NCBI RefSeq assembly: GCF_006783905.1
Contig: NZ_VFPE01000001.1
Span: 1,364,001 to 1,428,000 of the forward strand
DNA from: Microbacterium kyungheense
Lineage (GTDB): Bacteria; Actinomycetota; Actinomycetes; Actinomycetales; Microbacteriaceae
DNA: 64,000 nt
Reading direction: 5' to 3'
Shown one piece after another: positions 36,962 through 44,834 of the stretch. A program made the position numbers and the translations under genes. Within the stretch, counting starts at the first letter, position 1. Each line of letters starts with the position of its first letter. The notes under the pieces are model-generated. The model searched no databases and was not told the DNA's origin. It saw only the letters and a program-made list of their open reading frames with translations.

Positions 36962-37765
36962 TCAGTTGGACTTCGCCGTGATCCACACGGTGATGGCGAT
37001 CAGCGAGCCGATCCCGAAGATCCAGATGAAGAGGCCCTCGGAGACGGGGCCGAGCGAGCCGAGCGAGAAGCCGCCCGCCGACTCGTTGTCCTGCAGGTAG
37101 AGCAGGTAGGTGATGATGTCGCGCTTCTCTTCGGTCGTCAGCGTCATGTCGTTGAACACGGGCATGTTCTGAGGACCGGTCACCATCGCCGCGTACATGT
37201 TCAGCGGGGTGGTGGTGTGGAGGTTGGGCGCGTACTTGCCCTCGGTGAGCGCACCGCCCGCGCCGGCCACGTTGTGGCACATGGCGCAGTTGATGCGGAA
37301 CAGCTCGCCGCCCTCTGCCGCGCGGCCCTCGCCGTCCAGCACTTCCTCATCGGGGAAGGTCGGACCGGGTGCGATCGACTGGATGTACTCGCCGATGGCT
37401 GTGATCTGCTGATCGGTGAACTGGACGGGCTTCTGCGGAGCCTGAGGGCCCTGCATCTGCAGCGGCATGCGGCCGGTGCTCATCTGGAAGTGCACGGCCA
37501 GCTCGCCGACACCGTAGAGGGACGGACCGTCCTCGGTGCCCTGCACGTCCAGGCCGTGGCACGTGGCGCAGTTGGCCTGGAAGAGCTTCTTGCCGTCCTC
37601 CGCGGTCAGCGCGGACGTGGTGGTCGTCTCGGGCGTGGTCGCCGCCATCGCGGCGGACGCGCCGGCATAGACGCCGCCGGTGATGAGCAGGCCGATGCCG
37701 ATCAGTGCGGCTGCAGCCCAGGGGCTGCGGCGGCCTTTCGAGCGGCGCGTGGTCTCTCGTGCCAT
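36962..37765 (-). CDS. qcrC: Diheme cytochrome c subunit of the bcc complex
   Basis: 267 residues with an N-terminal membrane anchor or signal (about 16-40), two class I cytochrome c domains with heme sites CATCH (Cys66, Cys69, His70) and CAMCH (Cys160, Cys163, His164), and a C-terminal membrane helix (LFIWIFGIGSLIAITVWI). The fused diheme cytochrome cc replaces soluble cytochrome c in Actinobacteria and feeds CuA of CtaC directly. Second gene of ctaE-qcrC-qcrA-qcrB; ATG at 37765. Confidence 0.97.
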   Translation of the reverse strand: MARETTRRSKGRRSPWAAAALIGIGLLITGGVYAGASAAMAATTPETTTTSALTAEDGKKLFQANCATCHGLDVQGTEDGPSLYGVGELAVHFQMSTGRMPLQMQGPQAPQKPVQFTDQQITAIGEYIQSIAPGPTFPDEEVLDGEGRAAEGGELFRINCAMCHNVAGAGGALTEGKYAPNLHTTTPLNMYAAMVTGPQNMPVFNDMTLTTEEKRDIITYLLYLQDNESAGGFSLGSLGPVSEGLFIWIFGIGSLIAITVWITAKSN

Positions 37766-37785
37766 GTCGGGTTTCAGCTCCGCTC

Positions 37786-38427
37786 TCACTTGAGGAAGTA
37801 GATGACGAGGAACAGGGCGATCCAGACGACGTCGACGAAGTGCCAGTAGTACGACACGACGATCGAGGACGTCATCTCTTTGCGCCCGAAGTTCTTGACG
37901 GCGTACGCGCGGCCGATCACCAGGAGGAAGGCGATGAGGCCGCCGGTGACGTGGAGGGCGTGGAAGCCGGTGGTGAGGTAGAAGGCGGATGCGTACGCGT
38001 TGGCGTAGATCGGGAGGCCCTCGGTGACGAGCTGGGCGTACTCCCACACCTGGCCCGAGACGAACAGCGCGCCGAGCGCGAACGTCAGCCAGAACCACTC
38101 GACCATGCCCCAGCCGAGCCAGCCGCGCTTCTTCGTGGAGTAGGGCTGGAACCGTTCGGCCGCGAACACGCCCATCTGGCACGTCACCGAGGACAGCACG
38201 AGGATGATCGTGTTGACGGTCGCGTAGGGGACGTTGAGCTTCTCGGTGCTCTCAGCCCACAGTTCGGGGGAGGTGCTGCGCAAGGTGAAGTAGATCGCGA
38301 ACAGGCCCGCGAAGAACATCACCTCGCTGCCGAGCCACACGATGGTGCCGACAGCGACCGGATCCGGCCGCTTGACGGACCGCATGGCCTGGGAGTAGGT
38401 CGCTGTGGAGGTCGTCACGCTCCCCAT
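37786..38427 (-). CDS. ctaE: Cytochrome c oxidase subunit III
   Basis: 213 residues with five membrane helices, the actinobacterial length. Signature ends TTGFHALHVTGGLIAFLLVI and SYYWHFVDVVWIALF are present. The frame extends upstream; the ATG at 38427 (MGSVTTSTATYSQ) gives the normal N-terminus, and a GTG at 38418 is also possible. First gene of the reverse operon, which ends in the qcrB terminator; together with the ctaCDF genes it supplies the whole bcc-aa3 supercomplex. Confidence 0.95.
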   Translation of the reverse strand: MGSVTTSTATYSQAMRSVKRPDPVAVGTIVWLGSEVMFFAGLFAIYFTLRSTSPELWAESTEKLNVPYATVNTIILVLSSVTCQMGVFAAERFQPYSTKKRGWLGWGMVEWFWLTFALGALFVSGQVWEYAQLVTEGLPIYANAYASAFYLTTGFHALHVTGGLIAFLLVIGRAYAVKNFGRKEMTSSIVVSYYWHFVDVVWIALFLVIYFLK

Positions 38428-38487
38428 TATGGCCGATTCACGGCGCCGAGTTTCGCATCGGAGGCCATCGATTTGCCCCGATGGGAA

Positions 38488-38503
38488 CTTAGGGCGACCT
38501 AAG
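38488..38503. promoter_or_regulatory. Inverted repeat between ctaE and trpD
   Basis: CTTAGG-GCGA-CCTAAG lies in the 186-base divergent promoter region, 61 bases upstream of ctaE and 110 bases upstream of trpD. Likely an operator; the half-site resembles DtxR/IdeR half-sites, but the spacing is shorter than theirs. Confidence 0.4.
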
Positions 38504-38613
38504 AGAACACTGCGACTCTGCCGTGAACACGTGGTGAAGACGCAGAATCGCACGCGGTGCGACCCGTGTCACGAATCGGTTCCGATTCCCGCACGCCGGT
38601 AGGCTTCTGCGTT

Positions 38614-39675
38614 ATGGCGGAGCTGTACACCTGGCCCGGAATCCTCACCACGCTGCTCGAGGGGCGCGACCTCAGCGTCTCGGAGTCGACGTGGGGGATG
38701 CGGCAGATCATGTCGGGAGCCGCGACGCCGTCGCAGCTGGCCGGTTTCCTCATCGCGCTGCGTGCGAAGGGGGAGACGGTCGACGAGATCGTGGGGTTCC
38801 GCGATGCGATCCTCGAGGCCGCTCTGCCTCTTCCCGTGGACGCGGCCGTGCTCGACATCGTGGGCACCGGCGGCGACCGCTTCGGCACCGTGAACGTCTC
38901 CACCATGTCGGCGCTCGTGGCGGCGGCATCCGGGGTTCCAGTGGTCAAGCACGGCAACAAGGCGGCGAGCTCGTCCTCGGGGGCCTCCGACGTGCTGGCG
39001 GCGCTCGGCGTCGACCTGACGCTCTCGCCGGAGGCGGTGGCCGAGACCCTGTCGCAGGCGGGCATCACGTTCGCGTTCGCCGCCGCGTTCCACCCCGGCT
39101 TCAAGCACGCGGGGCCCACCCGCAGCGAGCTGGGCGTGCCCACCGTCTTCAACTTCCTGGGACCGCTGTGCAACCCCGCGCGCGCCGAGGCGAACGCCGT
39201 CGGCGTCGCTCATCTCGACCGTGTGCCACTCATCACCGGCGTCTTCCGCACCCGCGGTGCGACGGCCCTCGTGTTCCGCGGCGACGACGGCCTGGATGAG
39301 CTGACGACGACCGGGCACAGCAGGCTGTGGGAGGTCAGCCGCGGCGACATCCACGAGCACGACCTCGACCCGCGCGACCTGGGCATCCCGCTCGCCGACA
39401 TCGACGACCTGCTCGGCGGCGATCCCGCTCACAACGCGCAGGTGGTCCGACGGGTGCTGGGCGGCGAATCCGGGCCGGTCCGCGACATCGTGCTGCTCAA
39501 CGCCGCCGCCGGCATCGTGGCCTACCGGCTGTTCCGTGACGCGACGCAGGTGCAGCGCCCCATCCTCGAGCGTCTGGCGGAGGCGCGCGACGACGCGGCC
39601 GCGGCGATCGACAGCGGGGCGGCCGAGGCGACGCTCGACCGGTGGGTCGGCGTGACGCGCGCACTCGCGTCCTGA
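38614..39675 (+). CDS. trpD: Anthranilate phosphoribosyltransferase
   Basis: Second step of tryptophan synthesis: anthranilate plus PRPP to phosphoribosyl-anthranilate. 353 residues. Motifs: PRPP site DIVGTGGDRFGTVNVST, KHGNKAASSSSGASDVLAALG, FAAAFHPGFKHAGPTRSELG and NFLGPLCNPA. The upstream in-frame extension is rejected; the ATG at 38614 lies 8 bases after TAGGCT (38600-38605). Other trp genes are not in the window. Confidence 0.96.
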   Translation: MAELYTWPGILTTLLEGRDLSVSESTWGMRQIMSGAATPSQLAGFLIALRAKGETVDEIVGFRDAILEAALPLPVDAAVLDIVGTGGDRFGTVNVSTMSALVAAASGVPVVKHGNKAASSSSGASDVLAALGVDLTLSPEAVAETLSQAGITFAFAAAFHPGFKHAGPTRSELGVPTVFNFLGPLCNPARAEANAVGVAHLDRVPLITGVFRTRGATALVFRGDDGLDELTTTGHSRLWEVSRGDIHEHDLDPRDLGIPLADIDDLLGGDPAHNAQVVRRVLGGESGPVRDIVLLNAAAGIVAYRLFRDATQVQRPILERLAEARDDAAAAIDSGAAEATLDRWVGVTRALAS

Positions 39676-39761
39676 CGGTTGTCGACGGCGCGGGGTCTTC
39701 CGGGCCGTCGTCGCCTCCCGCTAGCGTGAGCGCAAGGCCCACGTCACGACTGGAGGACACC

Positions 39762-40265
39762 ATGACCGATGACACCGCAGCCACGTCCGAACCGCTCGAC
39801 GGCTCCGTGGAGCCACCCGCGCGCAAGCTCGGCGGCGTGAAGGTCGTCGGCATACTCGGCATCATCGCCGGCATCCTGCTGATCGTCGTCGGCATCGTCG
39901 CCTGGATCGCCGTGTCGACGCAGCTGCGGGAGGAGAACATCACCGTGGCGGACGACGCGATGGCGTTCCAGGGGGCGCAGGTCGCGGGGCCGTTCACCGC
40001 GTACGTGCAGGCAGAGGTCATCCAGCAGCACGCGCTGGAGATGGCGGACGGCCAGACGTACGCCGAGCTGCCGATGGACGACCCGGTGCGCGCGACCGTC
40101 ATGGACGCGTCCTTCCTGCGCGCGTCGCTGTTCACGTCGGTGGTCTCGTTCGGCGTCGCCGCCTTCGCGATCGGCATGGGCATCCTCTCGATCCTGTTCG
40201 GCTGGGCGCTTCATCGACTCGCCGTCGCGCCGGTGGTGGTCAGGCGCGCCACGGTCGTGCCCTGA
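39762..40265 (+). CDS. Two-helix membrane protein, unknown function
   Basis: 167 residues with membrane helices at about 27-50 and 125-150 and a soluble part between (MAFQGAQVAGPFTAYVQAEVI, LEMADGQTYAELPMDDPVR). This type is often labelled aromatic ring-opening dioxygenase LigA in databases, but it shows no such domain; that label should not be used. ATG at 39762 with TGGAGG upstream, and TAGCGT (39722-39727) as a possible -10. Confidence 0.75.
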   Translation: MTDDTAATSEPLDGSVEPPARKLGGVKVVGILGIIAGILLIVVGIVAWIAVSTQLREENITVADDAMAFQGAQVAGPFTAYVQAEVIQQHALEMADGQTYAELPMDDPVRATVMDASFLRASLFTSVVSFGVAAFAIGMGILSILFGWALHRLAVAPVVVRRATVVP

Positions 40266-40275
40266 TCGGCCGCCG

Positions 40276-41283
40276 GTGAATCCGCACGACGCCCTCACCG
40301 AGATCGCGACGCTGCTCGAGCGCGAGCGGTCGTCGCGGTACAAGTCGAAGGCGTTCCGCGCGGCCGCCGACGCGATCGAGGGGCTCAGCGACGCGGAGCT
40401 GCGGGACGCCGCGTCCCTGCGCCGCCGCAAGGGCGTCGGCGACTCCACCTTCGCGGTCATCCAGCAGGCGCTGGCCGGTGAGGTCCCGGGCTATCTCGTC
40501 GACCTGCGCGAGCGCGCCGGGGTGCAGCGCACCTCGGCGCTGCGCGCGCGGCTGCGCGGCGACCTGCACTCCCACAGTGACTGGTCGGACGGCCTCACCT
40601 CGATCGACCTGATGGTCGACGCGGCGCGGGCGCTGGGGCACGAGTACCTGGCACTGACGGATCATTCGCCTCGGCTGCGGGTGGCCAACGGGCTGTCGCC
40701 CGAGCGGCTGCGGTCGCAGCTCGAGGTGGTCGCCGGCATGAGCGGCGACGGCTTCACCCTCTTGTCGGGGATCGAGGTCGACATCCTCGATGACGGCGCA
40801 CTCGACCAGGAGCCCGAGCTGCTGGAGATGCTCGATGTCGTCGTCGCCTCGGCGCACTCCAAGCTGCGGATGGAACGCGGCCCGATGACGCGGCGACTGG
40901 TGGCGGCGGCATCCGATCCCCACGTCGACGTTCTGGGACACGTCACAGGACGGCTCGTCGAGGGATCCCGCGGCACGCGGCCGCCGTCGACCTTCGAGGC
41001 GCGGCCGGTGTTCGAGGCGTGCCAGGCGCACGGGGTGGCCGTCGAGATCAACTCGCGCCCTGAGCGGCAGGATCCGCCCGACGAGCTCATCGCGCTCGCG
41101 CTCGAGATCGGATGCCTCTTCTCGATCGATTCCGACGCGCATGCGCCGGGGCAGCTGTCGCTGCTGGACCACGGCGCGGAGCGCGCGGAGCGCCTGGGCG
41201 TGCCGCCTGAGCGGATCGTCACGACGTGGCCGCTGGAGCAGCTGCGCGAGTGGACCGGGCGCGACCGCGGCGGGTCGCCGTGA
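40276..41283 (+). CDS. PHP domain phosphoesterase with N-terminal helix-hairpin-helix domain
   Basis: 335 residues. Residues 1-85 resemble the helix-hairpin-helix N-terminal domain of PolX-type polymerases (ATLLERERSSRYKSKAFRAA, KGVGDSTFAVI), but no polymerase palm follows. A PHP domain does: metal ligands in DLHSHSDWSDG, LTDHSPRL, SGIEVDIL, SAHSKLRM, DVLGHVTG, EINSRPERQDPP and IDSDAHA. YcdX/histidinol-phosphatase-like activity or a DNA 3'-end phosphoesterase are both possible. Starts 11 bases after the previous gene. Confidence 0.88.
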   Translation: MNPHDALTEIATLLERERSSRYKSKAFRAAADAIEGLSDAELRDAASLRRRKGVGDSTFAVIQQALAGEVPGYLVDLRERAGVQRTSALRARLRGDLHSHSDWSDGLTSIDLMVDAARALGHEYLALTDHSPRLRVANGLSPERLRSQLEVVAGMSGDGFTLLSGIEVDILDDGALDQEPELLEMLDVVVASAHSKLRMERGPMTRRLVAAASDPHVDVLGHVTGRLVEGSRGTRPPSTFEARPVFEACQAHGVAVEINSRPERQDPPDELIALALEIGCLFSIDSDAHAPGQLSLLDHGAERAERLGVPPERIVTTWPLEQLREWTGRDRGGSP

Positions 41284-41299
41284 TCGCGCCCGGCGGCGC

Positions 41300-41593
41300 T
41301 CACTGCGGAGCGTTCGCGCGCAGCACCTCCAGGCGTGCGCGGTACTCGGTCTCATCGATGTCGCCCTTCGCGAAGCGTTCGGCCAGCGTGGTCTCGGCCT
41401 GGCGGGCGGGCGTGCGCCCGTACGGGCCGTAGGCGCCATCAGCGGCCGCACGGCGCCAGCGACGGCCGAACACGGCGAACAGCACCGCGAACAGCGCGAT
41501 CCAGAACAGCGGGATCAGCAGGAACCACCAGCCGAACCCCCAGGGCCCGACGACATGGGTGGCCACGATTCCCGTGGCGAGTGCAGCGGACAT
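41300..41593 (-). CDS. Small membrane protein with C-terminal SHOCT domain
   Basis: 97 residues: one long membrane segment (about 20-42, GWWFLLIPLFWIALFAVLFA), a basic stretch, and a C-terminal SHOCT-like motif (LAERFAKGDIDETEYRARLEVL), a short helical hairpin found at protein ends. Start ATG at 41593 with GAGAGAGG about 10 bases upstream. Function unknown; convergent with the PHP gene. Confidence 0.8.
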   Translation of the reverse strand: MSAALATGIVATHVVGPWGFGWWFLLIPLFWIALFAVLFAVFGRRWRRAAADGAYGPYGRTPARQAETTLAERFAKGDIDETEYRARLEVLRANAPQ

Positions 41594-41636
41594 GAGCAAT
41601 CCTCTCTCGGAGCCGGACGCGCCGGGGATGGGCGAC

Positions 41637-41671
41637 CGGATGCCTCCAGTCAAGGCGCGCTGAGGCATCCG
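41637..41671. terminator. Hairpin downstream of the NarL-type two-component genes
   Basis: CGGATGCCTC (41637-41646) pairs perfectly with GAGGCATCCG (41662-41671), loop 15 bases, about 80 bases after the response regulator stop on the reverse strand. The remainder of the 156-base gap between the SHOCT gene and the regulator shows nothing else. Confidence 0.5.
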
Positions 41672-41749
41672 CGAATCCGACCGGCGGAGTCTTCTCGACT
41701 GCTCCGCGTGGAGTACCGCGAGGATGCGGATGGAGGCGGGATCGTCGGC

Positions 41750-42403
41750 TCAGGAGCCGACGAGACCAGATTCGTACGCGATGATCACGAGGCGGACGCG
41801 GTCGCGCGCGGCGAGCTTCTGCATGATGCGCGACACGTGCGTCTTGGCGGTGAGAGGGGACAGGTACAGCCGGGCGCCGATCTCGTCGTTCGTGAGGCCT
41901 TCGGCGACCAGCCGCAGAACGTCGACCTCGCGCTCGGTGAGGGTCTGCAGCAGCCGCGGATCGGGCGCGTGACGCAGCCCCGCCGCCGCGCGGTCGATGA
42001 GTGTGCGGGTCACGCCGGGCGACAGCAGGGCATCGCCGTCGGCCACCGCGCGCACGGCGCGGATGAGCTCGGCGGGCTCGGTGTCTTTGACGAGGAATCC
42101 GCTCGCCCCGGCGAGCACCGCCCGCACGACGTACTCGTCGAGCTCGAAGGTCGTCACGATCACCACGCGCACGCCCGCGAGCGAGTCATCGGCGGAGATC
42201 TGCTCGGCGGCCCAGAGTCCGTCCCCGTCCGGCATCCTGATGTCGACGAGCGCGACGTCGACGGGCGTCTGCCTGAGCGTCCGCAGCAGCTCCTGGCCAC
42301 CGGAGGCCTCGGCCACGACCTCGATGTCGGGCTCGGAGTCGAGAAGGGCACGGAAACCGGCGCGCACCAGCTGGTGATCGTCGGCCAGCGCGACGCGGAT
42401 CAT
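41750..42403 (-). CDS. NarL/LuxR-family response regulator
   Basis: 217 residues. Receiver domain with Asp54 as phosphoacceptor (ALVDIRMPDG), acidic pocket ADDHQ, Lys in FLVKD. C-terminal LuxR HTH near residues 153-196 (LTEREVDVLRLVAEGLTNDE, LSPLTAKTHVSRIM). The ATG at 42403 overlaps the kinase stop (ATGA); an in-frame ATG 15 bases upstream is less likely. Partner of the upstream kinase. Confidence 0.93.
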   Translation of the reverse strand: MIRVALADDHQLVRAGFRALLDSEPDIEVVAEASGGQELLRTLRQTPVDVALVDIRMPDGDGLWAAEQISADDSLAGVRVVIVTTFELDEYVVRAVLAGASGFLVKDTEPAELIRAVRAVADGDALLSPGVTRTLIDRAAAGLRHAPDPRLLQTLTEREVDVLRLVAEGLTNDEIGARLYLSPLTAKTHVSRIMQKLAARDRVRLVIIAYESGLVGS

Positions 42404-43644
42404 GGCGTCCCCGTCCATGGCAGCCTCGCGATCACGGACGTGCCTCGTGCGCCGCTGTCGACCGTGAGCCGCCCGCCCGCGAGCTCCGCGCGCTCGCGCA
42501 TGCCGCGCAGCCCGCCCCGCTCGGGCGCCGACGCCGGGAAGCCCGCGCCGTCGTCGGCGATCGTGACGACCAGCTCCGCGGCCTCGTGCTGCACCGTCAC
42601 CGTCGCGTGCGAGGCCGCGGAATGGCGCACCACGTTCGTGAGCGCCTCCTGCGCGATGCGGTAGGCGGTCGTCTGCACGGCGCTCGGCGGCAGGTCACCG
42701 GTGAGGCGGTCGTCGAGCGCGACCGTGAGCCCGAGCCCGGACCGGCCCGCGACGAGTCCTGGCAGCTGGGCGAGCTGCGGCTGCGGGGTGAGCGGTGCGG
42801 TGTCGGGCGACGCGAGCTCGTCGCCCCGCAGGAAGGCGAGGACCCCGCGCACCTCGTCGAGGCCGGTGGCGCTGAGCGCGCGGATGTTCGCGAGGGCCTC
42901 GCGCGCGCGTTCGGGCTCGCGGTCGAACAGATGCAGTCCCACCCCCGACTGGACGGCGATCTGGCTGAGCGAGTGGGCGAGGACGTCATGCAGCTCACGG
43001 GCGATGCGCGTGCGCTCCTCCTGCTCGGCGGCGCGCCGCCGGGCCGCGAGCTGGGTGCGGCGCTCCTGGGCGCCGCGCAGCCGGGCGCGCATCCCCTCGC
43101 CGATCGCGAAGCAGACGGCCAGGCCGACGGTGGCCAGGGCGATGCGCGCCGGATGCCATTCCACGGCGCCGACCGGCGACGCGGCGCCGAAGAGGCCGGC
43201 GGCGAGCTCGGGACCCACGACGGCGATGATCCAGGCGATGCCGACCGAGACCAGCGCCCACACCCGAGCGCCGCGGACGACGGCGCCGATGATCGCGAAG
43301 ACGAGGGCGATGGGCGGCGGCCCGCCGACGGGCGGGACGAACAGGTCGACGAGCGTCAGCCCCGCGACGACGGCGACGGTCGGCCCGGGCCATCGCCGCG
43401 CGGCGAGAAGGGCGAGAGCGGATGCCGCGGCCAGCAGGATGCTGGTGACGGCCGCCCACGGCGGCACGCGCTGCCACCATGACAGCCCGATCGTTCCCGG
43501 GACCTGCACGAGCAGCGAGACGACGACCGGCACCAGCAGCACCACGGCCGGCGGGGGACGGAAGCGCAGACCGGCGCCGTCGCCGTCGGCGAGGCGGTCC
43601 GCGGGCGCGGTCGCACTCGAGCCGAAACGCGCGGGGCCAAGCAT
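42400..43644 (-). CDS. Sensor histidine kinase (HisKA_3 type)
   Basis: 414 residues with about five to six membrane segments in residues 32-185 and no large extracellular domain, so it likely senses the membrane itself. HisKA_3 phosphoacceptor His219 (RIARELHDVLAHSLSQI), then HATPase_c (AYRIAQEALTNVVRHSAA, DDGAGF, GGLRGMRERAELAGG). This resembles LiaS/DesK-like kinases. TAGCAT (reverse strand, 43652-43657) ends 7 bases before the ATG, so it is probably leaderless. Confidence 0.92.
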   Translation of the reverse strand: MLGPARFGSSATAPADRLADGDGAGLRFRPPPAVVLLVPVVVSLLVQVPGTIGLSWWQRVPPWAAVTSILLAAASALALLAARRWPGPTVAVVAGLTLVDLFVPPVGGPPPIALVFAIIGAVVRGARVWALVSVGIAWIIAVVGPELAAGLFGAASPVGAVEWHPARIALATVGLAVCFAIGEGMRARLRGAQERRTQLAARRRAAEQEERTRIARELHDVLAHSLSQIAVQSGVGLHLFDREPERAREALANIRALSATGLDEVRGVLAFLRGDELASPDTAPLTPQPQLAQLPGLVAGRSGLGLTVALDDRLTGDLPPSAVQTTAYRIAQEALTNVVRHSAASHATVTVQHEAAELVVTIADDGAGFPASAPERGGLRGMRERAELAGGRLTVDSGARGTSVIARLPWTGTP

Positions 43645-43698
43645 GCGCTCGATGCTACGCCGGGCCGCACTGGGAGGAGTCTGACCGCGGGAGCGGGC

Positions 43699-43722
43699 GC
43701 CGTACTCCCGCGGGAGTACGGC
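43699..43722. promoter_or_regulatory. 24-base perfect palindrome upstream of the kinase/regulator operon
   Basis: Half-site GCCGTACTCCCG followed by its exact reverse complement, with no spacer. It lies 55 bases upstream of the kinase start, just beyond the -35 region of the predicted promoter. That is the expected place for a NarL-type activator dimer. It is also just after the exonuclease stop, so a terminator role is possible, but a loop-free palindrome without T-tract is a poor terminator. Confidence 0.6.
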
Positions 43723-43732
43723 CTGGGTGGGG

Positions 43733-44665
43733 TCAGGCGGTGCCGACGGAGTCGAGCGCGTCGACGATGCGCGTGACCGCGGTGCCGAGCGCCCACCGCT
43801 CGGCCAGGGCGGCGGCATCCGCCTTCGCCGCCTCGTCGAGGGGGCGCAGCCGGTGGTCGGGGACCTGCAGCGGGAGGTCGCGGACGACGGCCACCACCTG
43901 CGGGGCGACCGCCAGATACGGCAGACCAGCGAGCACCTTCGTGCGCACGCCCGCCGACATGCCCTCGCCCGCCTCGGCGGCCGCGATGATGCCGGCCAGG
44001 TCGCCGTGCGTCGCGAGTAGGCCGGCAGCCGTCTTCTCGCCGATGCCGGCCACCCCGGGAAGGCCGTCCGACGAGTCGCCGCGCAGCGTCGCGAAGTCGG
44101 CGTACTGCGACGGCAGGACGCCGTACTTGCCCACGACGGCGGCATCCGTGAGCACCTCGAGGTTGCTCATGCCGCGCGCCGTGTACACCACGCGGACCTC
44201 TCGCGCGTCGTCGACGAGCTGGAACAGGTCGCGGTCGCCGGTGACGATGTCGACCGGCATGCGCGCCGTCGTGGCGAGGGTGCCGATGACGTCGTCGGCC
44301 TCGTGCTCGGCGGCGCCGACGATCCGGATGCCGAGGGCGTCCAGCACCTCGCGGATGACCGGCACCTGCACCTCGAGCGGATCGGGGACCTCTTCGACAT
44401 CGGGGCCGCCGGCGACGACCTCGGCCACGCGGTGCGTCTTGTACGTCGGGATCAGGTCGACGCGCCACTGCGGTCGCCAGTCGTCGTCCCAGCAGGCGAC
44501 GAGGTGGGTCGGACGGTACGTCGTCACGAGCCTCGTGATGATGTCGAGGAACCCGCGGACCGCGTTCACCGGCGTGCCGTCGGGGGAGCGCACGGTGTCG
44601 GGCACCCCGTAGAACGCACGGAAGTAGAGGGACGCGGAGTCGAGCAGCATCAGGCGGTCGGTCAC
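43733..44665 (-). CDS. 5'-3' exonuclease (polymerase I N-terminal-like)
   Basis: 310-residue stand-alone 5'-3' exonuclease/flap endonuclease. Metal-binding Asp/Glu motifs: MLLDSASLYFRAFYG, VACWDDDWRPQWR, EHEADDVIGTLA, DIVTGDRDLFQLVDD, then the helix-three-turn-helix GDSSDGLPGVAGIGEKTAAGLL. Actinobacteria commonly carry this in addition to full-length PolA. The GTG at 44665 is the only start giving a complete N-terminus. Divergent from the glycan cluster. Confidence 0.92.
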   Translation of the reverse strand: MTDRLMLLDSASLYFRAFYGVPDTVRSPDGTPVNAVRGFLDIITRLVTTYRPTHLVACWDDDWRPQWRVDLIPTYKTHRVAEVVAGGPDVEEVPDPLEVQVPVIREVLDALGIRIVGAAEHEADDVIGTLATTARMPVDIVTGDRDLFQLVDDAREVRVVYTARGMSNLEVLTDAAVVGKYGVLPSQYADFATLRGDSSDGLPGVAGIGEKTAAGLLATHGDLAGIIAAAEAGEGMSAGVRTKVLAGLPYLAVAPQVVAVVRDLPLQVPDHRLRPLDEAAKADAAALAERWALGTAVTRIVDALDSVGTA

Positions 44666-44834
44666 GCGTTCATCCTGGCACGCACGTCCGACGCGGCGCG
44701 CGCGGCGGCGGTGCCCGCCTGTCGGCGCAGACACCGGTCGTTCACCTGCACGACGGATGCCGGTCGCCCGTCGGCACCCGCACCGTTCACGTCCGCCGCC
44801 CACCGTGGGGAGACAGCCGCGAGAGGGGGCGTTC

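Noticed and set aside
38488..38503. True DtxR/IdeR box
   Set aside because: Half-sites match but the spacing (4 bases between TTAGG and CCTAA) is too short for the 19-base consensus, so only a generic operator is claimed.
39762..40265. Aromatic ring-opening dioxygenase LigA label for the two-helix protein
   Set aside because: No dioxygenase domain or metal motif is visible; the protein is a small membrane protein of unknown role.
44666..44834. Recurrent CGTTCAC pieces upstream of the nonulosonate cassette as an operator
   Set aside because: The two copies near 44737 and 44786 share only short, imperfect sequence, so I do not claim an operator.
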